Positions 8,279 through 14,795 of a DNA stretch of 17,863 nt are shown here, in pieces. The position numbers were made by a program, and so were the translations under genes. The stretch is from positions 1 through 17,863 of the forward strand of contig DHHG01000160.1 of NCBI GenBank assembly GCA_002403175.1. Reading direction: 5' to 3'. The first letter of the stretch is position 1, and every line of letters starts with the position of its first letter. The notes under the pieces are model-generated. The model did not search any database. It worked only from the letters and a program-made list of their open reading frames with translations, and was not told the origin of the DNA. Source of the DNA: Syntrophaceae bacterium UBA4778. Its GTDB lineage: Bacteria > Desulfobacterota > Syntrophia > Syntrophales > UBA4778.

Positions 8279-9457
8279 ATGAAGTTTAAAGTAAATAAAA
8301 CATATGCGGAGATAAACGAAAAAATCAAAAGCGGCTGTGTTGTTGTAGTTACCGCTGAAGAAATGATCGATATTGTGGAAAGGCACGGAGATGTTGAGGC
8401 GGCCAGTAAAGTAGATGTCGTCACAACGGGAACTTTTGCGCCCATGTGCTCATCCGGAGCCTTTCTGAACTTCGGTCATACTTCTCCGCGCATCAGGGCC
8501 AGTAAAGTTTGGTTGAATGATGTTCCGGCTTATGGTGGTATTGCGGCTGTCGACTGCTATATCGGAGCGACAGAAGTTGCTGAAGGTGATCCGCTGAACA
8601 GCGTATATCCGGGCGAATTTAATTATGGCGGCGGCCATGTCATAGAAGATCTTGTAGCCGGCAACGTGATCAAGCTGCGGGCCGAAGGATATGGGACGGA
8701 TTGCTACCCCGCCCGTAAAGTTGAAAAAAATATTACAATTAATGATCTTCGGGATGCAATACTCTTTAATCCCAGAAATGCTTATCAGAATTATAGTTGT
8801 GCGGTGAACATGTCGGATCGGACTATCTACACCTATATGGGGGTTCTGCGTCCGCGCCTGGCCAATGGCAATTACTCGACCTCCGGACAGCTGAGTCCTC
8901 TTTTCAACGATCCTTTTTATAAAACCATAGGACTGGGGACGAGAATATTCTTGGGGGGAGCGCAGGGATATGTCTCCTGGAGCGGCACACAGCACAATCC
9001 TAATGTAGAAAGAAACGAAAAAGGTATCCCCAAGTCGGGTGCCGGGACAATCGCAACTATCGGGGATTTGAAAAAAATGAGCCCGCAATGGCTGGCGGGT
9101 GCCAGCATTCTAGGCTATGGCGTTTCCCTTTATGTTGGGATAGGAATACCTATTCCAGTCCTGAATGAGGAAATGGCTCGTTACACCGGAATTAAAGATG
9201 AAGATATTATTACCCAAGTTTATGATTACAGCATGGATTATCCAAAAGGGGATATGAAAGTTCTTGCTGAAGTCAACTACAAAGATCTCAGGAGTGGCTC
9301 GATTACTGTAAATGGGAAAAAAATAACGACGGCGCCCCTTTCCAGCTACTATAAGGCAAGAGAGATTAGCCAAATATTAAAAGAGTGGATTCAAGGTGGA
9401 GAGTTTCTCCTTGGCGAACCACAGATGCTTTTACCTTCCCCAGCCTCACCCAAATAG
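8279..9457 (+). CDS. DUF39 (HcyBio) family homocysteine biosynthesis protein
   Basis: DUF39 proteins take part in a pathway that makes homocysteine from aspartate semialdehyde and a sulfide-derived sulfur, bypassing O-acyl-homoserine. They are known in methanogens and sulfate-reducing or syntrophic bacteria. The 392-residue product matches the DUF39-only length, with no CBS pair and no ferredoxin domain. Conserved cysteine contexts are visible at C57 (GTFAPMCSSGAF), C93 (AAVDCYIGATEV) and C142 (GYGTDCYPARK), candidates for the persulfide-forming residues of this family. The ATG at 8279 is chosen because GAGGT at 8269-8273 is 5 bp upstream; an in-frame TTG at 8249 would add 10 residues without a good ribosome binding site. 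The ferredoxin-type partner often found beside it is not in this window. Confidence 0.88.
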   Translation: MKFKVNKTYAEINEKIKSGCVVVVTAEEMIDIVERHGDVEAASKVDVVTTGTFAPMCSSGAFLNFGHTSPRIRASKVWLNDVPAYGGIAAVDCYIGATEVAEGDPLNSVYPGEFNYGGGHVIEDLVAGNVIKLRAEGYGTDCYPARKVEKNITINDLRDAILFNPRNAYQNYSCAVNMSDRTIYTYMGVLRPRLANGNYSTSGQLSPLFNDPFYKTIGLGTRIFLGGAQGYVSWSGTQHNPNVERNEKGIPKSGAGTIATIGDLKKMSPQWLAGASILGYGVSLYVGIGIPIPVLNEEMARYTGIKDEDIITQVYDYSMDYPKGDMKVLAEVNYKDLRSGSITVNGKKITTAPLSSYYKAREISQILKEWIQGGEFLLGEPQMLLPSPASPK

Positions 9458-9652
9458 GGAAGTCATTCTGCATGGCTTGCCCTATCTATTTATAACTCGT
9501 ATTTACGAGTCTATCACTATCAGTGTGTGCGCACTATCACCAATAATCATGTTTTTTTAGAAAGAAGTTGTTCTACTATCCTTTTTCGTGTATAGGTCAA
9601 ATTGGGTTGTGCTCTAAGCTAATTACCATTGCCATGTAGAGGAGATAATAAT
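9458..9652 (+). promoter_or_regulatory. Control region between the homocysteine gene and the FtsB-like gene
   Basis: This 195-bp stretch has no gene. It holds a perfect inverted repeat (9495-9510), a second weaker one (AGTG...CACT, 9522-9535), and five same-strand copies of CTATC starting at 9482, 9511, 9517, 9534 and 9576. A weak sigma-70-like pair follows, TTGTTC (9568-9573) and TATAGG (9591-9596) with a 17-bp spacer. I infer this is where transcription of the FtsB-like gene, and perhaps the pil cluster, starts and is controlled. Confidence 0.4.
9495..9510. repeat. Perfect inverted repeat, operator- or hairpin-like
   Basis: ACTCGTATTTACGAGT is fully self-complementary outside a 2-base centre. 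In RNA it would form a 6-bp stem with a 4-nt loop, but no T-tract follows, so a protein-binding site is a better guess than a terminator. Confidence 0.5.
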
Positions 9653-9919
9653 ATGAAAATAGGCCGTTACCTTATTGTGTTTCTGCTTTTCATAGCGCTT
9701 CTCATTGCATTCGGAAATAATGGCATTATTGATAATTTCATAATGAAAGAGAAACTCAAAATGCTTAAACAATCCAATTCTAGCATGGCTGGTGAGAACA
9801 ATCAGCTAAAGCATGAAATCTCGTTGCTCAAGAATAATCCTCAACATATTGAGTCCATTGCGCGGAACGAATTCGGTATGGTTAAAAAAGGGGAGATCGT
9901 TTACCGATTTTCAGAATAA
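9653..9919 (+). CDS. FtsB/DivIC family septum formation initiator
   Basis: A small bitopic division protein of 88 residues. A single membrane segment spans about residues 6-22 (YLIVFLLFIALLIAFG). It is followed by a charged coiled coil (about 31-62, with an Asn/Leu heptad pattern) and the typical end motif ARNEFGMVKKGEIVYRF. In the divisome FtsB pairs with FtsL and bridges to FtsQ. The start at 9653 is fixed by AGAGGAG at 9638-9644, 8 bp upstream; the in-frame TTG at 9629 lies before that site. It stands apart from other division genes, between the homocysteine gene and pilM. Confidence 0.85.
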   Translation: MKIGRYLIVFLLFIALLIAFGNNGIIDNFIMKEKLKMLKQSNSSMAGENNQLKHEISLLKNNPQHIESIARNEFGMVKKGEIVYRFSE

Positions 9920-10113
9920 AAACGTAGCTTCTCTTTTGAGTTTCGTTTGTAGGAGGATTCGTGGTTTAGCGATGGCAAATAATAGGGAATCGCTCTTAGC
10001 TCAAGTCCTCATGCATCAAGGCTTTGCATTCATGCTCGCTAAAGCTTTTGATAGTTCGAGCCGATAATTAAACTGAATGTTGGAAAGTAAATAAATTGCC
10101 GAGCGGAGATGTC
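9920..10113 (+). other. 194-bp spacer between the FtsB-like gene and pilM
   Basis: No confident gene lies here. A 31-codon ORF (9972-10067, starting MANNRESLLAQVLMHQG) is open, but its nearest AGGAGG (9951-9956) is 15 bp away and instead faces a GTG that stops after two codons. An inverted repeat AGCGAT (9968-9973) / ATCGCT (9989-9994) spans the start of that ORF. No good sigma-70 or sigma-54 promoter is visible. It may be an mRNA leader of pilM or a small RNA. Confidence 0.3.
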
Positions 10114-11217
10114 GTGATCAGCAGGGATCTGTTTAAAAGTGGCCTGATTAAATTAGAAAATCTGATGCCTCAAAAGAAGGGTGTTGTGGGGCTTGATATT
10201 GGATCAAGTTCGTTGAAGCTGGTCGAAATTTCCGATTCCTCCAGCGGATATATTTTGAATCGTTTTTCACACATTCCCTTGCCGAAAGGTGTTATTTCAG
10301 GTGGCCTATTACTGAACCCCGCTATCCTGACGGAAAAAATAAAAGAGCTCTATCGCAAATCGGGATGCCGCTGCAAGAAAGTCGTAACATCTCTGTCAGG
10401 TCACACCATTATTGTAAAAAAAGCCACGTTCCCAATCTCTGAGGAATCTGATCTCCGCGCCTTACTTGGTGATGAAGGAGAAAAATATCTCCCGTTCGAT
10501 GATATTAAAGAGGTTAATTTCGATTTTAACATTTTGGGCCCAAGCGATGTAATGCCTGGTCATATGGATGTGATGCTTGCGGCTGCAAAAAAAGAAGTCG
10601 TGAACTCATATGCTACCGCCATAGAAAATGCCGGTTTAACCACTGTAATAATGGATATTGATCCTTTCGCTCTTGAGACCATGTATGAAGCCAATTATGA
10701 ATTTGAGGAGAATGATATAGATGTGCTGGTTAACATCGGCGCGAGTATAACCAATATCAATGTCCTTAAACATGGCGGATCCATCTTTACCAGAGATTTT
10801 GCGATTGGTGGCGATTCCGTAACGGAAAGTATTCAAAAAAAGCTCGGAATCGAATTTGACGAGGCGGAGAAGATAAAGATAGAGGCCTCTCAAAATGAAC
10901 ATGATCCGAATTCGGTATCAGAAGATATTATCAATCATGCGGATCCGATAATACTGGAAATTGAAAGGTCCGTAGATTATTTCAGATCAACATACAATGG
11001 AGAGTATATCAAGAAAGTGTTTCTGAGCGGCGGATCGGCAAAGATTCCCGGCCTGCTGCAGGCGTTGAGTCAGCGGTTGAATATCGAGACAGAATTGGCA
11101 AATCCCTTCAGGAAAATCCGGTTGGAAAAATCCCCTGAATCCAAATGGCTTGAAAGTATTGCACCCACCGCAGCCCTTGCGGTTGGATTGTCTTTACGAA
11201 GGGAGAATGATAGATGA
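10114..11217 (+). CDS. pilM: Type IV pilus assembly protein PilM, actin-like ATPase
   Basis: PilM is the cytoplasmic actin-fold ATPase of the type IV pilus alignment complex and binds the N-terminal tail of PilN. The product has 367 residues from the GTG at 10114. The phosphate-binding signature GLDIGSSSLKL is at 26-36. Further actin-fold elements are DVLVNIGASITNINVL, FAIGGDSVTESIQ and the adenosine-side VFLSGGSAKIPGL. I prefer this GTG because GGAG at 10105-10108 is 5 bp upstream; a TTG at 10096 (373 residues) and an ATG at 10165 (350 residues, closer to the usual short N-terminus) are alternatives. The stop overlaps the pilN start by 4 bp (ATGA). Confidence 0.93.
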   Translation: MISRDLFKSGLIKLENLMPQKKGVVGLDIGSSSLKLVEISDSSSGYILNRFSHIPLPKGVISGGLLLNPAILTEKIKELYRKSGCRCKKVVTSLSGHTIIVKKATFPISEESDLRALLGDEGEKYLPFDDIKEVNFDFNILGPSDVMPGHMDVMLAAAKKEVVNSYATAIENAGLTTVIMDIDPFALETMYEANYEFEENDIDVLVNIGASITNINVLKHGGSIFTRDFAIGGDSVTESIQKKLGIEFDEAEKIKIEASQNEHDPNSVSEDIINHADPIILEIERSVDYFRSTYNGEYIKKVFLSGGSAKIPGLLQALSQRLNIETELANPFRKIRLEKSPESKWLESIAPTAALAVGLSLRRENDR

Positions 11218-11762
11218 TCAAGATTAATCTCCTCCCTTATCGTGAAAGAAAGAAGAACGCAGACAAGAAGCGTCAGCTGATAATAATGGGAGCTTCTTTT
11301 GGCAGCTTTCTTGTTTTAATCATGTGCATTCATTTATATGAGGTGTTTTCGAAAGCTGACCTCGAAAAAAGAGTTCAAGCAGCCGAAGCAAAAGCATCCT
11401 CGCTGGGCAGGATTGCCGGGGAAATTGACCGGGTAAAAGGCGACAAGAGTGTTCTCGAGAAAAAAATAGCCATCATTAAAACGTTAGAAGAAAACAGGCT
11501 TAAACCCGTTCTTGTCCTTGACGAGCTTACTTCTCTTATTCCCAAAGAGCAAATCTGGTTAACCATGCTCGGCTTTACCGAAAATGACATTCGCATAGAA
11601 GGAACAGCTCGAGACAATGGTGCGGTCGCAATCTTTATGAAAAATCTGGAGCGTTCGTCTTTCATAAAAACAGTCGATTTGATTGCATCTAAACAATTAA
11701 TGATAGGCTCGAATAAACTTCAGGCATTTACGATTTCATGCAGCTTTAAAAGAGGTTCATAA
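11214..11762 (+). CDS. pilN: Type IV pilus inner-membrane protein PilN
   Basis: A 182-residue bitopic protein. The cytoplasmic tail starts with the conserved MIKINLLPYRER, the segment that docks into PilM. A membrane helix follows at about 21-42, then a periplasmic coiled coil (about 46-92) and a small alpha/beta ferredoxin-like domain. In the family PilN pairs with PilO to align inner-membrane assembly with the secretin. The stop and the pilO start share one base (TAATG), so translation is probably coupled. Confidence 0.93.
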   Translation: MIKINLLPYRERKKNADKKRQLIIMGASFGSFLVLIMCIHLYEVFSKADLEKRVQAAEAKASSLGRIAGEIDRVKGDKSVLEKKIAIIKTLEENRLKPVLVLDELTSLIPKEQIWLTMLGFTENDIRIEGTARDNGAVAIFMKNLERSSFIKTVDLIASKQLMIGSNKLQAFTISCSFKRGS

Positions 11763-12394
11763 TGTCCAATTTAACTCTGGAGGATCTTAAAAAAATTCCC
11801 CCCAAACAAATGGCAATGATAGGGGTCATTTCATTTATTCTCCTGGGTTATTTTTATTATTTTTTTATGTTCCAGCCTATTTATGATGAAAAGAAAAAAC
11901 TGGAAGCCAAGCTGATCGAGCTTGGAGGGAATATAGCAAAAAAGCAGTTGATAGTCCAAGAGGTTGAAAAAAATAAGAAGCAGCTTATTCAGCTGAATGA
12001 GGATCTAAAAATTGCCCTCACAAAATTACCGGACCAAAAAGAGATTCCCGGCCTCCTCTCCTCGTTATCAGAGGCTGGAAAAAATTCCGGACTTGAATTT
12101 GTTCTGTTTGAACCCGTTCAGCCGGTCAACAAAGAATTTTATGCCGAAATACCGGTTAAGATGACTGTGAACGGGGGGTTTCATAATACGGCTTCTTTCT
12201 TCGAAAAGGTTGCCAGGCTCCCCAGAATAGTCAATATCAGTGATGGATCCATCAGTACAGGAAAAGAGAGTAAGGAAGATAATTATTTTCTGACTACTTC
12301 CTGTCAAATCAAAACTTATATGTTTGTTGAAAAAACCGAAGCGGATTCCAAACAGAAGAAAGATGAGAAAAAGAAAGATGCAAAAAAACTGTGA
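11762..12394 (+). CDS. pilO: Type IV pilus inner-membrane protein PilO
   Basis: A 210-residue bitopic protein with one membrane helix at about 18-37 (MAMIGVISFILLGYFYYFFMF). A long periplasmic coiled coil (about 42-95) and a C-terminal ferredoxin-like domain follow. The LPDQKEIPGLLSSLSEAGKNSGL segment is typical of PilO. The C-terminus is a lysine-rich tail (KKDEKKKDAKKL) encoded in DNA that also encodes the start of PilP in another frame. It acts with PilN and PilP in the alignment complex. Confidence 0.92.
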   Translation: MSNLTLEDLKKIPPKQMAMIGVISFILLGYFYYFFMFQPIYDEKKKLEAKLIELGGNIAKKQLIVQEVEKNKKQLIQLNEDLKIALTKLPDQKEIPGLLSSLSEAGKNSGLEFVLFEPVQPVNKEFYAEIPVKMTVNGGFHNTASFFEKVARLPRIVNISDGSISTGKESKEDNYFLTTSCQIKTYMFVEKTEADSKQKKDEKKKDAKKL

Positions 12395-12848
12395 TCCGAA
12401 TTATTTGCTCAATTTTAGTTTAGTGGTGTTGAGCTGCATCTTGCTTTCATTCACCTCGTCAGGGTGGTGTCTGGATGTATACCAGTCAGATACTTACCAT
12501 TACAATCCGGCAGGTAAAATTGATCCCTTTAAGCCGCTAGTCAAGGTGCAACTCCCCAAAAAAAGGGGGAGCTCTGAACAATTAACTCCTTTGCAGCAGT
12601 ACGAAATAGATCAATTGAAATTGGTCGGAATTGCAGGGACTGGAAATAAAAAAATAGCAATGCTGTTAGATAAGAAAGGGAGAAGTTATGTATTGTCTCC
12701 GGGAACATTGGTCGGGCAGAATAACGGACGGGTAGCATATATTCTGGATGATCAAATTATTATAGAGGAGAAAAGACTGGGCGATGCTAAAAGAGCAAAA
12801 ATAAATCGCCTTACGCTGAAGCTTCACCGCTATGAGGACAAACCATGA
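12363..12848 (+). CDS. pilP: Type IV pilus assembly protein PilP
   Basis: PilP links the PilN/PilO periplasmic domains to the secretin. The product has 161 residues from the ATG at 12363. The family features are GKIDPFKPL near residue 50, LTPLQQYEIDQLKLVGIAG and a small C-terminal beta domain (KKIAMLLDKKGRSYVLSPG...). The N-terminus has a basic stretch followed by a hydrophobic segment (LLNFSLVVLSCILLSFTSSG). PilP is a lipoprotein in several species; VLSC here is a possible but imperfect lipobox, so a plain signal peptide or anchor is also possible. An ATG at 12378 is an alternative start (156 residues); neither has a strong ribosome binding site. The gene overlaps pilO by 17-32 bp and pilQ by 4 bp. 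Confidence 0.87.
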   Translation: MRKRKMQKNCDPNYLLNFSLVVLSCILLSFTSSGWCLDVYQSDTYHYNPAGKIDPFKPLVKVQLPKKRGSSEQLTPLQQYEIDQLKLVGIAGTGNKKIAMLLDKKGRSYVLSPGTLVGQNNGRVAYILDDQIIIEEKRLGDAKRAKINRLTLKLHRYEDKP

Positions 12849-14134
12849 AAAGAAATCTATTCCTGATCATCACTTTTATATGCCTTTTGACCATGGGATA
12901 TTCAGCTAATGCAGTTGAATTCAAAAATTCTGGTCAGGTACAGACGGGAACCGAAGAGGTAATACCATCCGTGCCGATCGAAAAGGAAATCAATGCTAGG
13001 ACGAAACCAGGTCAGAGTAAGCCCGTAGAACCAAAAAGATATTTCGGTCACAAGGTTTCCCTCGATTTTGAAGATGCCAACATTAAAAACGTGTTCAGGT
13101 TATTATCTGAGGTAAGCGGAGTCAACATTGTAGCCGGTGAGGATGTAAAAGGGTCTGTAACTATACATATCAAAAACGTACCTTGGGACCAGGCGCTCGA
13201 AACCATTCTTGAGACGAACGGTCTGGGGTTGAAAAGAACCGCTAATGTCATTTCAATATTTCCGTTAGAGAAAATAAAGAAGGCTGAAGAGGAGAGACTT
13301 AAAGAAGATATAGCACAAGGCAGAAAAACCCAGATCGCCATTGAAGCTAAAATTGTGGAAAGTACCGTCACCTATTCCCGTCAGCTCGGTGTTCAATGGG
13401 GAGCTGGAGTGAAAATAGGCACCTCTTGGGCTCGAGGCGGTGGAGGGCTAATTCCTTCCGGACTCACACCTTACCCGGGGGGCATTGGTGTCGTTACGGA
13501 TGCGAGTGGTTTTGGTCAAAGCTATCTTGCCAATTTGGCCAATAGCTACACTGCAACACCTTCGATAGGTTTGCTGGTCGGGGGATCTCAGGCGGTATTG
13601 GATGCTCAGCTGAGTGCTCTGGAAGGAACCGGCGATATCAAAATCATATCATCACCCAAAGTAACAACACTTGATAATGTGAAAGCATATATTAAGCAGG
13701 GGCAGGCGATACCAATCATCACACGGGCGACAGCAACGGAGCCTGCAAAGGTGGAGTACAAGGATGCCGTTTTGCAATTGACAGTAACACCTAGTATTCT
13801 ACCCGATGGTCGTTTATCGCTCAAGATTACAGCAACTAATGACGCTCCGGACTATGCGACACAAACGGCACAAAAACTCGATAATCCTCCCATTAACAAA
13901 AGTGAAATGGAATCGACTGTTATGGTTAGGGATGGGGAGACCATCGTCGTCGGTGGTATCCGCAAGTCAACCGAAAGCAATGGAGAAAACAGGGTTCCTT
14001 TCCTGCATCAGATTCCAATATTGGGTTGGCTTTTCAAGTCTGAAGACAAATCCAAAGATATCAGAGAAATGCTGATTTTCCTTACCCCAAAAATCGTTTC
14101 AGATACAACGGAATCAAATATACAAAAGCCGTGA
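12845..14134 (+). CDS. pilQ: Short type IV pilus secretin PilQ
   Basis: PilQ forms the outer-membrane ring through which the pilus passes. The 429-residue product has a signal peptide with likely cleavage after ANA (residue 23), then a Pro/Glu-rich linker. One N0/STN domain follows (about 68-140, VSLDFEDANIKNVFRLLSEV), then a charged helix (141-160). The secretin barrel region spans about 162-418, with the signature VPFLHQIPILGWLFK near 384-398 and the end LIFLTPKIV. Typical PilQ proteins are 600-900 residues, with AMIN domains and an N1 domain between N0 and the barrel. Neither is seen: the helix after N0 runs straight into QIAIEAKIVE. The frame is intact throughout. It is the last gene of pilMNOPQ. 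Confidence 0.92.
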   Translation: MKRNLFLIITFICLLTMGYSANAVEFKNSGQVQTGTEEVIPSVPIEKEINARTKPGQSKPVEPKRYFGHKVSLDFEDANIKNVFRLLSEVSGVNIVAGEDVKGSVTIHIKNVPWDQALETILETNGLGLKRTANVISIFPLEKIKKAEEERLKEDIAQGRKTQIAIEAKIVESTVTYSRQLGVQWGAGVKIGTSWARGGGGLIPSGLTPYPGGIGVVTDASGFGQSYLANLANSYTATPSIGLLVGGSQAVLDAQLSALEGTGDIKIISSPKVTTLDNVKAYIKQGQAIPIITRATATEPAKVEYKDAVLQLTVTPSILPDGRLSLKITATNDAPDYATQTAQKLDNPPINKSEMESTVMVRDGETIVVGGIRKSTESNGENRVPFLHQIPILGWLFKSEDKSKDIREMLIFLTPKIVSDTTESNIQKP

Positions 14135-14169
14135 TCGTGAAAACAGTTTTGAATGAGTTTGCATTAACG

Positions 14170-14189
14170 CAGCTTCTCTAATCAAGCTG
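14170..14189 (+). terminator. Weak stem-loop between pilQ and queF
   Basis: CAGCTT and AAGCTG form a 6-bp stem around an 8-nt loop in the 61-bp gap between convergent pilQ and queF. A terminator is expected here for both genes, but there is no T-tract on either side, so an intrinsic terminator is not convincing. Confidence 0.3.
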
Positions 14190-14195
14190 AGTTTA

Positions 14196-14540
14196 TCAGG
14201 GAAAAGTTGCCCTCACGGTTGTGTAGATCCCCCCCCTGACATTGAATTGTCCTATGATTTCAGCCTGTTTTGGCTGAACGATTTCTACGAAATCATCGAG
14301 AATTCGGTTCACTGCCTCTTCATGAAAAATCCCCTTATTTCGAAAACTGTGCAAATAAAGTTTTAATGATTTCAACTCTATTAAAACCTTGTCGGGCACA
14401 TAGTTTATGCTTATTTCAGCAAAATCCGGTTGTGACGTCATTGGGCAGAGGCAGGTAAATTCAGGGCACTTAATATTAATTTCATAATCTCTTTCTTGGT
14501 ATTTATTAATAACCGTTTCTATTTTGCATTGTTCGTTCAC
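14196..14540 (-). CDS. queF: NADPH-dependent 7-cyano-7-deazaguanine (preQ0) reductase, short type I
   Basis: QueF reduces the nitrile of preQ0 to the amine preQ1 in queuosine tRNA modification. The 114-residue product is a unimodular enzyme. The catalytic motif EFTCLCPMTSQPDF has the nucleophile at C32 and the acid D39, followed by the QueF motif ELKSLKLYLHSFRNKG and the end FNVRGGIYTTV. The start is GTG at 14540-14538, supported by AAGGAG (complement of 14551-14556) 10 bp upstream. A run of eight G in the coding strand (14229-14236) encodes the RGG. It is alone on the - strand, convergent with pilQ and divergent from the TPR gene. No other queuosine gene is in the window. Confidence 0.95.
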   Translation of the reverse strand: MNEQCKIETVINKYQERDYEINIKCPEFTCLCPMTSQPDFAEISINYVPDKVLIELKSLKLYLHSFRNKGIFHEEAVNRILDDFVEIVQPKQAEIIGQFNVRGGIYTTVRATFP

Positions 14541-14586
14541 AATTAGTATTCTCCTTAAGAGATGTTTATTGAATTTTTCATGAGGT

Positions 14587-14616
14587 CTTTTAGCATCAGT
14601 AGAAAAAGGAAGTCAA
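14587..14616 (-). promoter_or_regulatory. Sigma-70-like promoter of queF
   Basis: On the - strand TTGACT (complement of 14611-14616) is followed, after 18 bp, by TAAAAG (complement of 14587-14592). These match the -35 at 5 of 6 and the -10 at 4 of 6. The predicted start would be about 40 bp before the queF GTG. No preQ1 riboswitch fits in this short leader. Confidence 0.45.
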
Positions 14617-14680
14617 GTAGGCTTCCACCTAATTGCTTAATTATACGACAGAATTATAGATCTGGATCCCTAATATCTCC

Positions 14681-14710
14681 TTGACACCCATTGACTCCGT
14701 ATGCTAGTAG
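14681..14710 (+). promoter_or_regulatory. Candidate promoter of the TPR-peptidase-gcvH-lipM genes
   Basis: A perfect -35 TTGACA (14681-14686) is followed after 18 bp by TAGTAG (14705-14710), a poor -10 with 3 of 6 matches. The -35 is part of a direct repeat TTGAC(A/T)CC at 14681 and 14691. A transcript from here would begin near 14717, after the ATG at 14715, which favours the later gene start at 14796. Confidence 0.35.
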
Positions 14711-14795
14711 CTGCATGACATCTTCGAATGCCCTTGTCTGGTGCAGATTTGCGGGCATTTTATATTCTTTGGGATTGGGAGCAGTTTTTATAATT

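Noticed and set aside
9813..10067. 84-codon frame overlapping the FtsB-like gene
   Set aside because: Its first half is out of frame inside the FtsB-like coding region, and its composition (Arg/Ser-rich) looks like a shadow. Only the last 31 codons are noted, as part of the spacer.
9920..10113. c-di-GMP (GEMM) riboswitch or tRNA before pilM
   Set aside because: GEMM core segments are missing. The TTCGAGC at 10053 looks like a T-loop, but the flanking bases do not pair into a T-arm and no acceptor stem is found.
14603..14626. Terminator-like hairpin GGAAG/CTTCC followed by T5 on the - strand
   Set aside because: Only a 5-bp stem, and it overlaps the good queF -35 element; a terminator within the queF promoter is not sensible without an upstream - strand gene.
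14541..14680. preQ1 riboswitch upstream of queF
   Set aside because: I looked for the conserved preQ1-I pattern with its A-rich tail on the - strand and did not find it; a plain promoter with a short leader explains the region.
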